Source of the DNA: Strigamia acuminata
Taxonomy: Eukaryota; Arthropoda; Chilopoda; Geophilomorpha; Linotaeniidae
NCBI GenBank assembly: GCA_949358305.1
Contig: OX442314.1
Span: 13,075,060-13,139,059, forward strand
Direction: 5' to 3'
DNA length: 64,000 nucleotides
Below, piece by piece: positions 14,001 through 29,000 of this stretch (position 1 is its first letter; every line of letters starts with the position of its first letter). A program made the position numbers and the translations under genes. The notes below the pieces were generated by a model. It did no database searches, was not told the origin of the DNA, and worked only from the letters and a program-made list of their open reading frames with translations.

Positions 14001-17000
14001 ACCAACCTTAACAATCCTTTAAATCCTCCTAAAACTATTTTTACTTATGAGAAATAGTTTCTGAGAAATTTCAAATATTAAAAGTTCCAAAAATAGGAAT
14101 ATGACATTTTTTTGGCAAGGAGTTGTATTTTGCTAATTTGCTGTAAAAAAAATTAAAATCTGCACATTTTGCGATGTAAACTTTGCTTCATGTCAGTCAT
14201 GATAAATTAGAAATATTGGTATACCGACATCCGATACCGATAGAATATGTATTAGCCACCGACTGAAACCGATATCAAACCCTAATTCACACATGAAGTA
14301 AGGTAAACAATTGCCTATTCCAGAACCTAATTTGGTAATATTAGGTAGGAAACTTATGGCCAGGGCCAACCAATCACTGTGGAATGTGCAGTCTGGGCTG
14401 TGGTGGATTAGAACTCTCTGGGGTGCCGAGTATGCACTTTGGGGGCCCCATAGTCAGATCGGTTATAGAAAATGTTCTTTTTATGTGCTTAGGTGAGAGA
14501 ATGGGCCACTTAAGCAAGAAAATCACGCTTTTTTGAGTGAAAAATTAATTAATGGCAATTTTTTTTTTATAAAGGGTGGAAGACTGGGGCCTTATATCTT
14601 GGGAAATTGCTCGTGTATTGTTACATATTGTGTTTCTTCTTGTAGGGGGTGAACATACCTTCAAGTTGTAGAGATTCGTGTTGTTGATTCTGATTGGTAG
14701 TTGGCTAGTAACTGACTAAATGCTGCAGTTAGATGCGAACAGAATGTGGCATTGCGTTGCCTTCACTTTGGTCTTGCTTTATTACAGTTTGAAAATCGAT
14801 AGGATCAAACCAAGTTTTATCCTGTTGGTGAGTATTTACTCACTTCCGTTACCGCTAAGACCAATTACAGTATTTAGAGCAATAAACCAATTTCCTGATA
14901 AAATTTAGGAGATGTTTAACCTGATCAGGAAATGGCAATTTACATGGTAAATGTTTTCCAGGTATCTGAGAAAATCGCTCGTGTTTTCTTTCTGGTAAAC
15001 ATGGAATTTGCACATTAATTAACGTTCGCTTATAAGTAGACCCCGGATATATATGCAAAATAAATTTCGTTATATGCGCATATAATATGCAAAATAAATT
15101 TCGTTATATGCGCATATAATATGCACCAAAAATTCCAATATATGCAAAAAAAAAAAAAGAAATAATATTTGTTATCAAACCGAGGAATACATTATTTTTA
15201 TTTATACTCTATCCTATTTTTGTGCCATTTTAACTAAGTATGGCACTTTTATGGATGCACGAGTGTTTACATTGCAAAACACCCAAGAATCTTCTTTTTC
15301 GGTGAGCTTTAGCTAAGTCCTTTGGGTAAAAGGTAAAGAAGGGTTCTGGGCTATTTTTTAGGGTGATTTATATTATTTTTGAATTGTATATGCATTGGTT
15401 TGGTAGATTTTGTTTGGTACATCAATATTTCTTTTTCCTGAGTTGAGAATTTCTCCTATGTCTAGAGTCTTTGTTTGATTTATGTTAGCTTGTGGAGACA
15501 GCATTGTACATTTTATTCTAGTCTAGGGCACTCTTGAGCCTTATTCTGGGCGTATAAATCACTCATCCATCTCTGTTGGTGTTGATAATGTAATTGGGTG
15601 TGGTTCTTGTTGTATCCATTCATTTACTTTAAAGCTCATTTCTCTCTTAGCTTTTCACAAACTGAAGTTTTGAAGCCTGTTTTAGTGTTATATGCCATAA
15701 TTGATAAGTCGTTCTACAACTGTACCTAATTTGTTGTTATGGTTGTATGAAAGAAGGGCTTTAAGCCTTATTTCCATAGAAATGCATTATTTCTAGAGGA
15801 CAATAAAGTTGAACATTGCCCGGACGCCGGCAGCAGCAATTATGGTCATACGCGACGACTACCAAGTGAAAATTGCTGGATCTAGGGAAGGCAAAAGCCG
15901 GGAAAAGAAGCGATAAAAACTAGAAGTTTTGATCCCCCGGCACGCAAAAAGCAAGTAGGAATGTAGGAATGTGGGAAAAAATGTGCGAGGAGTGGATTTA
16001 AATCAGAAGCAGAACACTCGCTTTGCTTCCATGGGCTAAGAACAACCACAAGGAGGTGGAGAGATGGATGACACAATGGAATTGATGTCTCTTTGTTCCT
16101 TATCTATGTTGGTTGATCTTTGCAGTTGATGATTTTCGTTAATTGGCTTTTATTCTCTGCATATTGGATTGATCAATCTTGGGTTTTGATGTGTGGAAGA
16201 CTCGGAAATGCGCCTGGAGAATTATTGCTTTTGCAGTTCGACTGAAATTGGATTGAAATTTGGCTACACACATTGAACTTGTTCATTTCCAACACTTTTC
16301 TGATGGAATTTTTTTTTTTTTTTGATTTTTATGGAATTTACAAGTTACCGAGATTGTAGGGGGGTTTCATCCATATGGATTAAATCCAATGTCATCCATC
16401 TTGAAGATACCGCTGGCTCTGGTCTATAACCTACAGTCTCTTGATGTCAAATTAAAGCACAAAGTTCCATTTTTTGCACACGAAAATACAAAAGTTTAAC
16501 ATTGTTTATTTAACACAAGCAAGTAGTAAGCACATTCATAAATGTACGTGTAATACCCTGTTTACATCAAGATTTTGGATCTCGTCCGGTGTTGCTGGTG
16601 TGGATCCATTATTGGTGTGAACACTGATCCCAGTTTACGGATCTAGATCTGTGTGCCCAACAACTACAAGCGCTGAGTGTCATTATCAGTTATTATTGCT
16701 AAAAATCTTGTATTTGTAAGTGCAGACAGGGATTTTTCGGTTTGATTTTGCCATTAATATCCTGGGCACAGACTATCACAACATCTGGGAATGCAGAAAG
16801 AGTGAGGGAAACTGAAGGGACGGCATTACCAAGTACCTCACCTTATAAATTTTTTAGCTGCCCAGGATGACACACACAAAAATTGTTTGTCTGTGGAATC
16901 CAGAATGCTGTGTAAAGCAAATCCTTATTACGAGTGCAAAAATCATGAATTGACTCAGAGCTGAAAAGATTTTGTTGTTTACACAGAATTCAGTTTCTTT

Positions 17001-20000
17001 AAAAATAGATTGCGTGTTTCAAGTTTTCAACCCTTCGATACAACAATGTAATAACAAAATGATTTGTGTATATGTGCAGCGAAATTTCCTTCATCTATTT
17101 GAGGAAAGTTTTGAGTGTTTTGCTTGTTTAGTTTTTGTTGCATTTAAGGAATGAATTGTTGAAGTTGTTGGTGTTGTTTTTACCGTTCAGTTCAATGTTG
17201 GGTTAATTACTTTGTGTTTTTCGTTTGAAATAGCTTGAGGTTGATTTGTACACTGATTATTGTAATTTTATTATAACTCTTGTCCTTGTTATGTCTTGCT
17301 AAGTAATTTAATTGTTAATTTTTTTTTATCTCTTAAAATCCAATTACTGTTTGCTTCACAGCGTTTTGTTGTGTTATCGATTTTTGTTTAATTCTAATTT
17401 TTATTTCTAAAAGAACATAAAGGTTTTAGTAAAGCAGTTTGTCGGCGGAGATAAAATTGACCATTGTGGTGTACTAGCACCACAAGAAAAATAGGCCCAA
17501 TGTTAGACTCGACCATGACAATAGATGTCTCAGTGCTTGGGTCAATGGCATATAACTTGGCAAAAGTTGGAGGGCTTACCATTAAACGCCACACACGATT
17601 ACATGGCAAAAACAAAGCACTTTTGACGCTAAGTTCAACTCGATTGAATTGGGGAACAAGCTAAACTTGAGACTGCAACTTCAACAAGTACAGGAACAGG
17701 GAAAGCAAGAAAAGATGCACTAAAACGTGCATCAGATGGGGAAAAGATGCAACTATTATGCCTGCATCTTTTTCCCACCTGATTGATGTGCATTAATAAA
17801 TAATGATAAGTAATAAGTGTTTATTTTCCAACAATTTGGAGGGTGTCCCACAACAGCAGCCAAGGCCTACAAGGAGAGATAAGGAGGATTAACACCTACA
17901 AATTGAGGATCCTTCAACAATCTAAACTTGATGTTGGCCATGGCTACTACAGTAGAGCATCGATTGTCGGAACACCGGATGTACATGATTTTCACCTATT
18001 TCTAATCGGTTTTTAATGTTTTTTGATGATTTTTATCCATTTTTGGTCAGTTTTAATTGCTTTTTAACTATATTTAGTGACATTTTATCTTCATATGTAC
18101 AGTATGTGCATAAACCTAATGTTTGATTATGCGAACAAATCGGTTTTATGAACACCTATGTCTTCCAATTAGTTCGGATAATCGATGCTCTACTGTAGTA
18201 GACTTTTGCTGTTTGTGGCAGATGTGAGGTCAAAATAAAAAAATCATTGCGGCATGATTCATGTATCATTTTTGACAAGCAAGACGCAGTAAAGTCTAAT
18301 TTTCTTTTGAGCTTTTTTGGGGGCGAATGATTTGTTTTTCTTCAAATAATAGCAAGTCTCCTTTAATGTATTTTTTTCTATGACAATTTTCTATGACAAT
18401 TTTCTTCGAGAAATAAAAAAACAGTCGCCAACGAATGCTTCAGAAGTAAATAAACTGTCATCCCCAGAAGTAGACTGCGCCAGAGATTTTGATGCTTTTA
18501 TCAGTGTACTGGGGATACAGTGCCGCGTGCCGCTCCAATGCTACACTTCGGGGTGGACAAAGTGCAGCCTGCGGGTGCTTACTCTATGGCTCAATAAAAG
18601 ATGTACGATTTGAAATTTTTGTTGAAATATACAGTAGCTGCAAGCAGCGCGTACAGAACAGTGGCACCCAGAAAGGGCCCTCACAAAGGGAATGTATAAT
18701 TAGTCTAGTAGTGTAATATCTTGTTTACACCAAGGTTTTGGATCTCAATCGAAGCTGCAGATATAGAGCTATGATCGGTTTGAACACTGATCTCGGTTCA
18801 TGGATCTAGATCCGTGTGCCCAACAACTTCGTTCGCCAATCGAGTTCCCACAACTCGGTTCGACGATTGGATCCGGATTGGAAACAGACTGTGCAGGCAC
18901 AAGTCTGTAGCTTTCCATTGTTCGCACAATTCGATAACAAAATCCAAAAACTGTTTCGTGTATTTGTACATTTAGATTTTAGAATTAGTATATTTAAAAT
19001 AAATTAAAAAAATTAATTAATAACACTGAAAATGAATAAATTCGGCAAATGTTGTAACGAGGTGTTTCTAAAACCTGTTGCTACTAAAACCCGGTTTTGT
19101 TTGATTGAATCAACTGTTTGGTGTGAACACAACATAATCTGGGTGAATATTGGAACTCGGTTCAGTTGGATCTGATCGGGTGAATCAGATCCAGCCAAAC
19201 TATATCCGTTGGTGTAAACAAGGTATAATGCTTAGCATAGTCACAGCTCCTTGCTCACACCAAGGTTTTGGATCTCATCCGAAGCTGCAGATGTAGATTC
19301 ATTATTGATGTGAACAGTGAACACTGATCTCTGTTCATGGATCTAGATCCGCTTGTCCTCAACTCCATTCGCTAATCGAGTTCACACAACTCGATTTGAC
19401 GATTGGATCCGGATTGGATTCTAATTCGGATAGGTGTTGACGTTGACTTGTACTTGTACAGTCGTGCAAGCACAAGTCTCTTTCTACCGGTTGTAAGAAC
19501 ACATGGTGATTTTTTTTTTAAATGGCAGCATGAAATACAAGAAACCAGCAAAGAGTTTGGTCATTAAATACAGTTTGAAAAAATTATTGTTTATTGGTCA
19601 CGTTGATTTATTAATTGAATCAACTTTGGTGTGAACACAACAGAATCTGGGTGAATATTGGAACTCCGTTCAGTTGGATCCGATCGGGCAGATCAAATCC
19701 AGCCAAACTAAATCCGTTGGTATAAACATGATATGTCAGGGGTCGACAAATACCAGGCACCAGGTCGCCATGGCGCCTAAAAATTCTTGTCTGGCACCTA
19801 GGTTTTCAAAAATTTAAAATGAAATAAATGCGCCTGAGAAAAGGGGGTAGAATTCTGAAATATTTTTAGTCGACCCCTGCCATAAGTAGAGTCCTAGTCT
19901 GGGGATTTAAGCTAGACCATACAAGTCACGATCCTGGGACGGCTTTCTTAAGGACCATCCCTGAATTTACACTGTGAACTTGGAAAACCACAGAAAACCC

Positions 20001-23000
20001 AGTTGTAGGTGGGTGTCGTAGAAACATATCAGATACGGTTGAGAAATAACTGGGATTCCCAGCAGGACACCCATCCAAGTACTGACCAGACCAAATTCTG
20101 CTTAGCTCCTGCGTTCTAATGGGAATGGGTGATCAGCTCAGTGCGGCGAGCCATTTAAGCACCGTTTTAGTGACGGAAGCGACTTTAACCTAACCTAACC
20201 TGACCTAACCTGACCACCGTTGCTATAACGACCCGTCGTTAAAGTAATTGTCCTGTTCCTATCCGTGTTGGGCATGTTTTAACACAGAAGAAGGAAGCGG
20301 CATCCCAAAAACATCGGGCCAAATGTCTATGGGATAATAATATTAATATAATGGAAAAAATGTGATAATCCATTTATTTTCGGTCCACCTCTTATAAAAG
20401 TTGGCTACCACCCAAGTCCCAACAGAAAAAAAGTTGTCTATCTTGCTGCGCATGCGTAACTTAAAAACATACCATTACTATTTAATTATATATTTTTTTA
20501 AAGCCAAAAAAAATCCAGTTTTCTAGTGTCTTGTTCCATTAAACAGACTACACTATACATGATTCGTTGAAAGTTATTTAATATTATTTAGAAAAATATA
20601 TCTAATTTTTTTTTCTTTTGGGTGCTTAGATTATTTACATTGACCCTTTCGCTTCTGCCCTTAGGAGAAATATCTTGCAGGAAGTTGCGTTTCCTTTACT
20701 CTATCACAATTGATTTTTTCCTTTTATTCTCGTCTCACTTTGCAATCTCCGGACTCAAGTATTTTCATTATACGTCCAACTGGGAATTTATTCGCAACAA
20801 CTTAACTGACCGTGCCTCACCTTTTTCCTTAATTTTCAATGTCCATCTACGTCGGAAGGAACAAAGGTTGGTTTCGGTTTATTTATCTGGGTTTTATTAG
20901 ATAGAGTATTCGGAGAATTCGTGTATCAACTAGACACGATATTACTGCAGTTTATTTCAATCTCTGGACTCGCCCGTGATACAATGTCGCGTATAATGCG
21001 CAGATGTTGTTTCAACCTCCAACAGCTGCTTTAAAACCATTTCTTGGGTGAGATTTCAAGTTGCGATAAATTCTATTTCTCCACTTTATTATCACTTTGT
21101 GAAAGGTTTATAAAATGAGGAGAGATTAGGACGCCATTTCTACGTCTACGAAATAGGCCTAAAGTAAATTTGATGCTGCTAGTGCAGGTTTTATTCATTT
21201 TTGTGTTCGTTATTTCGTGGTCTGTGTTTACAGGGATACGTTTGTTGTCGTTACTCATAGTACAAAAGCCTAAAGCTAATCTTGTCTGTTTGACGTCATA
21301 AACGAATTCGTGGTTACATTTTTTATTGCGGCGACTGCGTGTATCGTGCGAGTTTACAAGTATAAAGGGTAAGAATGGGTTTAAGCCTAAATTGTTCGAG
21401 GTTGCTGTCAACAAAATAGCGTCGTTTTAGGTTATGATTTTTAACCAACATTACCGGTATCAGCCATTTGCACAGAAACCACAGCTTGAGTGGTTTGCGG
21501 AGCTGTTTTTACAAGCGGGTTTTAGTTTTTGCGAGCAAATTCAAAATGGCTGTTGCACTTGCGCGAGTGAGATCGGGGAGTCGAACTTTCAATTGTTCTA
21601 AAGCTTGCAGGTGAAGCATCCACCGCACAAAGCGTGAGTGAAAGCGTAATTGTGTTGAAACAAGTGGGTCATTATTCGTTGCTTGGGTGAAAATGGAGGA
21701 ATTTTAATTGCTATTTACTTGTAAAAACCCAAAACTAAACTATGGACGAACACAATGGCGAAATAATCTCACACAAATCCATTGTTAGGAGTGCTTTTGT
21801 CTTCTGTTTTTGGTGCTTATAGAAACTCTTGTTAGTTCATGTTTCAGGTAAGCTTTATGTGAGAAACTATTGCAGAAACGAAAATAATACAAATGCCACA
21901 TCACATAGAATATTCTATGAACAAATGTCAAATAGTATATGATTATTTCTCCAACTATATAAAATATTTAAATTTTTTACTGTGTATTTTGTAGAAAAGA
22001 TATTTTATTTGTTTTAATTTTTGATTTTCTAGGTATTTATTTTTGAGTCATACATTTCATACAATAGATTATAATCCAACAGTGTTTAAAAATGATGGAA
22101 GTTGAGGAAAAAAAAGATTTTAATATATTTTGCTATAACGATCTGTTAGTGCAGGTGTTGTGGTTATTAAAGGGCAAGAGTTAGCTTTTGGGGGAGTAGA
22201 TATAAATGGTCTGCGGTGAGTTAGGAAAATGTCAGAGGATAAGCGTAAGCGGGCATACTAGGTAAAGTAGGCAATTTGTGTGCGAATTCAAATGAAGTAG
22301 ACTAGCTAGGGAAAACCTTTCCAATCTGTTTTCCTCTTTACGAATAGTTAGGTTTCGAGTTATTAATCATTGAACTCGTCATTGCACGTATTTCATCCAT
22401 GACAGCAACTGTTACTATGACAACCAACCAAACAAGTGTGCTCTGTTCCGGTTTATAGCATTCCACACAGCCAGGAAAAATTGATGCAATGAAACCGAAG
22501 ATTATTTCTGTCGGTTATTGCTAAATCCAATCCCCGCCCCGTGAAATTCAAATTCAAAACAATTTATTCTAACCATCGACGAAGGCGAGTCAAGATTACA
22601 TATAATGAAAATTATTTTTATGTATGGCGTATAAAAGTTTATACTTCAAATATGATTTCCCATGAATAAATAAACGAGCCTAATGTCTCGGCTGCTTAGC
22701 TACGAAGGCGAGAACTTGATTCGAAGTAAGTCCCATTGTTCTACGGAGGCTTTGTGGGCCAGCTGAAATTTATGTAAAATTTCTATAAACGTTTAAAAAA
22801 AATCATTTTTGGATTGAAATATTCTTTTTTTTATGTTGGATAGTAAAGATAATTTATATTTTGCATTTTTTAAAAATGCATTACCGTTAGAATTTGGAAT
22901 TTTGGGCTGAAAATGAAATTATTTGATTGGTAAAGCGTTTCTCTCTTGAGTGTGGCTTGAATGAAATAGGACTTGACCATACACAGTCAGGGGGATGAAT

Positions 23001-26000
23001 TCTGAACAAGACCTGGATTAATTAGCGAGCGAATATGATTAAATTTTTCATTTATTTCGTGCCAAAATGAGACAAAATGAATAAATAAATAAGAATAAAA
23101 CATTTACTCTGTTGTCCTTGTTTTTGTCAGACTGTTTGTTGCTGGTGCTGGTGTATGGTTTTAATATTTACACTCCAGACGCCTTTGGAGAGTGTCACAA
23201 TTACACTTTTGCACCTTCCCCGAGTAAAACGAGATTAAAAAAGGCGTCTGACCCGGTCACAGACCTGGTTACGACAGTTTTCTGTAGTTATTGCGCTTGT
23301 TTTGATGATATATGGTACTGCGCACGTTGGACTGGAAAGGTCGTTTTAACGTTTTAAGGTGGAAGTATAGGAAATATCGGATTATCCATTTTGCACTGAT
23401 CGATTGAATTTTAATTGGGAGAATATTCGAGACGCATCATGCGTGGCTTCTATCGGGGATTAATTTAAGAAAATAAAAATGTTGAATGATGTAATTTGTG
23501 ATGAAATGAAGCTGTCGCTAACCGACGAGGACGTAATTGGCGATAGCCTTATTTGGCGCCGAATTTAAAATAATGTAATAATAAAAAAGGATCATATTGG
23601 CGATGCTTATTTATTTTAATTTCCGCTCAAATTGCCGATTTCGTATAGGCGATTGCATATTGGCGATTTGCGTACATTAGACGTAGGTTTTGCATAAGTT
23701 GAATGAGATGGGGTTCTTGAAGGCCATGGCATGGCGCGTGTCCACAATGAGGGGTGGTTTTGCTTTAAACTGCGAAAGTATGGTTCCGAATGGTTTGCTG
23801 GGTGCACCCATTATTGAGCCTTGAATTCCAGAAGTTAAGATAACTGGTCGTTACCGCAGACCAAACCCTTGCTGGAGCCAAGGCATGGTGTACGGAGGAG
23901 AAGGGCGCTGAGTGCCGCCCATGGAACAACGTTGCACACGACGCGGCCTAGCAGCTCAATTGCCGCTACCAATTGAGCCGGATTTCGATTTGGAGATCGG
24001 TGTTACACCTGACGAGTGGGAGGCGATATGGGAGCAGCAACGCTTACATAGTATTAGATGTTTAGCTCCAAAATTACATGCACTGGCCATTGAGTTGGTT
24101 GATTTCTTGAATGCAGTGGTCGAAAACCTGGTCCCTATGCGTCAACACAACGACTTCACCTGCCAGCTTTGTAGCACACATCAGTGCAATATATCATACA
24201 AGTGTGGGCACATGGTTTATGCAGCGTCTGCAAAGAGGGCAGCTGTAATGAACGTATAGGTAAAATGCCACGTGTGTCGTGAAGTAATCAAGAAGTGCAA
24301 ACACCTCCATCGATTATTTGCCTAAAGTGCATTCATTATGTTATCGGTTCATTATCAGTACTTCCGTTAATAAATTGAATAAATGAAGTTCATATCGCTT
24401 ATCGATTCTTTATTGTTGATTTTTTGTAAAATCGCCAATTTGGGAGAATATTGATTCAAAAAAGTAATAGTTTAATTACTTTACAATCGCCAATTTGGGA
24501 GCTCGTCTATGCGGCTCCCATTTATTTGTTTTGGCGATCACGAATCGGGGCATCACCTATTTAACACGTTGCCAATCTGCAATCGCCAATTTAGACATCG
24601 GCAATTAGGAGTTTTTTTTTAAATTGGGTTATTGCAAAATCAGGTTAAAGATATTTTGCTGTTTTAATAATCACTACAGATATGAGGAGTTATTTTAATG
24701 GATTGGGGTATTATTGTGTTAGGATGGGAAGTAGTTGTTTACTAAGGTATCCAATCCCTGAAGAGGAAATGGAAAATTGGTTTCGTTCGTGAAAGCATTT
24801 CTGAGTACGTGCAATTGCAGCATTATTATTTTTTTTAGTAATTTTTTTTTTTTAATTTTATTTACTTCAATTTAATTAATTAGCTGGAAAAAAATTCTGT
24901 CTCATTTGTTTTCATTTATTTTTAGTAAGAAATGTTTTTTTTTGGGGGGGAAATTTAATTACGAGTTTCGATTACTTAAAAAAATGAAACCTGATGAAGA
25001 TCGTTGTCGATAAGCAGAAAGCGCTGTAGCAAACACAAAGAAAAATAAACTTCGGTTTGAAATAATTTTCTAATTTAAAAAAAAATAGAAAAAAAGTTTA
25101 TGGGAGCCATTCAACTGGAAGAAACCTCACGAGATTAAACTAATACAAACTATCTCGTATGTTTTGATTAATGCTCATGAGTTGGCGCTGTTTTACTGTC
25201 TGCATCATATCTGGTTAGAGGCTTAATCCTGATTAAGCCTAATATTTTGCCACAATACAAGCGAAGCAAGTGCGAGCCATGTCTAGTAATATAACTCAGA
25301 TATGCCATAATAAATTCATCACAAAACATTAATCTTCATTATTTAAACTATAATAACCGTTTTTCTCCTTCCACAGAACAACAGTTTGCGTCGGGTATCT
25401 AGATGCCAAATTCATCCTGCGCATCATTCTACGCACATGATTTCCTAATTCCAGTCATTATCCAGCAATATTAAGCCTAACATTAGGCCTAATAATGTTA
25501 AAATAAAGTAAATAAACAACAATAAACTCATCAACAAAAGTAATTTATAACACAATACAGAAATTTTGTTGCTTTATTTCCTTTAGTGCCATGTTAAATG
25601 CATGCGCAGTATGTGATGTGCAGTTGAATTTGGCATTAAGATACTGGTGGTGAACTGTAGTAATTACCAATGTGATGTGAAAATCTGAATTTGGCATTAA
25701 GATACTGGTCGTGAACTGTAGTATTTATCCATGTGATGAGAAAACCTGAAAACAATGGTTTGTTGCTTTTAGCAGAAGTAAACAATACAAAGTATATTTA
25801 TTTATGAACCATTCAGTCCTGGATACATGACCTTTTTGACTGTAATTTGTCTTGTTTCAACTATTTTTGCTTTCTCCTGCACAGCTTTAGGCCACATTAA
25901 TTACTTAAAGCTGGTAATGCGATGGTACGTTGAAAGATGTTAAAGAATAAATCACCGAAAATGGTTCAAGGTTGGACATTTGGAAATTTAAAAATGGGAA

Positions 26001-29000
26001 AATTCCCCAGAGAAGATCGCGAGCGTTGTACGTATAAAAAGATTGGAGACTCCACTGGGTACTGAATCCAGTTAGATTTTTTTGGTTCTATACTCCGACA
26101 GTTAAGTATAAAATAAGTTTCAGGAATTGAGGCGAGAATGTTTGTGCCTTGAATCGTAAATTTCCAAGCACTTTGTTTCTTTTTATCTGCGCCAAAGCCC
26201 TGATTGCTACTTCCTATGTGCTCACTGAATTTGGACCGATAGGGAGATTTCTCCTCCGCACATATAGTCAGTCTTAACAATTTTTATTGCTCCAAACGAG
26301 TGAAATCAAGTAACGATTTACATTAAAGAAGTTTCGGGATGGAATGCGACACTTTTGTTCCATAGCTAAGCAAATGAACGTTTATAATCAGGATGGATGC
26401 AGTCTAAATGTAAAATTTTATGTTAAATTTTACATTTAGACTCGCTTAAAAAATATACACAAGTTTGAATGACTTTGTGAATGCACCTAGTGTTCGTATA
26501 GGCCCTGGTCACTTTGCTTAGGAAATGTTTTTTTTTTTAAATTTTGACGTTTTAGTTGTATTATTATTTTCCTGTCTCACAATATTTTTTGAAAATCTTT
26601 CACTTTATTTGTAGAGCCTAAAAGTCTTTTGTAAGTCATAGACACTGGGTCTATGGCAGAACAGGGGAGAGCCAAGGGAGCAAATGTCCTGGGCCACCAA
26701 TTCTAATAATGCATTTTTCCACATGAAAATGCATTATTTCATCGGAAAATTCACTGTTTTGCGTGAAAATTCACTATTTTGCGTGAAAATTCACTGTTTT
26801 GCGTGAAAATTCACTGTTTTGCGTGAAAATTCACTGTTTTGCGTGAAAATTCACTGTTTTGCGTGAAAATTCACTGATTTGCAATTTTTCAGCTCAAAAT
26901 GAGTTAATTTCACATAAAAATGCAATTCTTTTTGCTTGAAAATGTTGTGAAGATTTCATTGCTGAATATTCATGCTTCCCCCCCCTGTCGTAAGTGCTTT
27001 GGGCCTCTCAATGGCCTTAATCCAGCCCTGGCCTACGGTGCCTAATGGGAAATCTGCTTCTACACTTAATCAATCTGTCAGGCTGTAGTGTAAGACATTT
27101 AAGTGTGTTTAACTTGTAGAAGGACAAATGACTTCTCATTTTCTTCCTTAAACGACCGTAATTTGACACCCAAAAGTGCATTTCTAACTTTGGGTAATTT
27201 TCAAAATTGCTGCCGATATAACTTGAAAAAAAGGAACAGGTGTGCATATAGCAATGCATAAATCACTTCCTTTAAGACAGAAACGGAAGTGTGTATAAGC
27301 GTCTTGAACAAAATAAACAACTTTATACATCGTTTTTAACTTTTGGAACGGCCTTGTAACTCCAATTTGTTTCTGTCCAAAATTATTGGATTAAACTTAG
27401 GTATGGAAGAATTTGCTTGGTAATTACTGAAAGGGATTTCAGTACCAGAAAATTCCCAAGAGAAACTTGTGTTGACATGGCAAGAAATTCATTAACATTG
27501 AAAATTAACATATACTATTACCCAAACTGATTGCTTGCAGTTCTAAACAGGTAAATATAGAAAGCAGTCTTCAGATGTTTTTTCCTCATTATTTTTTTAA
27601 AACTGCTTTTCCCATTCATTGCTGATGGGCCTGTGAAACAATTCGAACTTAAGATACAGTAACCCCTCGTTTGGGACGACTTTCTTGAGGACTCAACCTT
27701 GCATTTGCACTGACAACTTGGAAAACCACAAAAAAAACCAATTGATGGGTGGCAGATTTTCTTGTCATAGAAACAGTACCCTAAATCGGATAAGGATGGA
27801 AAAACAACTGGGATTCCCAGACTACAGGCCCTGTACTGCTTAGCTACTGTGTTCTGATGGAAACAGGCATTAGGCGGCGAGGTGATCGCCTCAGGTGGCA
27901 TATTTCTAGGGGTGGCATCTGTGGGCGCACAAACCGATCCCAGATGAAGCGCAAAAAGAAATATTTCAAAAAAACTGATTATTCTATACTTATGGCGCGC
28001 ACCTTAACAAACGAAGTCTGAACGTCACGAAGAAAGCGTAGGTTCATCGTTCATGAGGTTAAATACGGATACAATACATTACTTTTGCAAAAATACGGTA
28101 TTCTTGGTGTCCCAGCCACGATTACAATTCGAGGGCGACTCTTAATCAGTAAAATACGGTAATTTGAAAATTTTTTCTACTATCACATCACATCATGGAC
28201 CACCAGGAAATTCCCGGTATTCCGCCGAGCCAGTCCAGCTCTTTGTGCACAAAAGGTGCTGAGTTTGTTAATTCTTTGGCATTCAAAAAATTCGATGACC
28301 TCAAGAATACTTTAAGTTAAACAAGCAGATTCTTTTTCTAACACAAATAACTTGTAAGAATTTGATGTTTTCATAGTCAGACCACACTTCCTTTACAACA
28401 ACAGAATATCCTGTAATTTGCTGGTATGTAAACAGTGATTAAATCTAGAATGGTTTGTTGCTGCCCCTGAGGTTTACTGCTTAGCAACTACAGTTCTCCC
28501 ACAGGTGTGTAGCGTCAGTTATTGAAGCACATTTACATAATTAAGTGAGGTGCTGTTCATAATGTATGTTAGCATTGAATTTTTATATTTTGCAGGGGAT
28601 TTGTGAAAAGTGGTTAAAATATAGTTTAGTTTTTGGATTTTACAAGTAATGGTAATGGCGATTACAATTCCTCCACTTCTTTCAATACAATTATGCTTTT
28701 ACTCATTTTTTATGATGGTAGTTGCTGATTACTTCACCTGGAAACATTATAATCTATTGGAAATTCGATTCCTCGATCTAATTTGGTGGCAGCCATTGTG
28801 AATTTGGTTGTAAAAACCAAAACCAGGTTGTAGGAAGTAGGAACAACTTGACAAACCACTCTACAGTTTGTGGCCGGTATCTTGATGCTAAATTCGTACT
28901 GCGCATCCCATTCTGCATCGACGATTTTCTAATTCCAGTTGTTATTTAGCAGTATTAAACCTAATATTAGGCCTAATAATGTTAAAATAAAGTAAATAAA

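Noticed and set aside
20050-20165. functional 5S rRNA gene
   Set aside because: The match is diverged, both ends of the 5S gene are missing, and it is joined to a repeat body present elsewhere, so it is a SINE head.
26741-26882. CRISPR-like array
   Set aside because: The 20-bp units are directly adjacent with no unique spacers, and the DNA is eukaryotic. It is a minisatellite.
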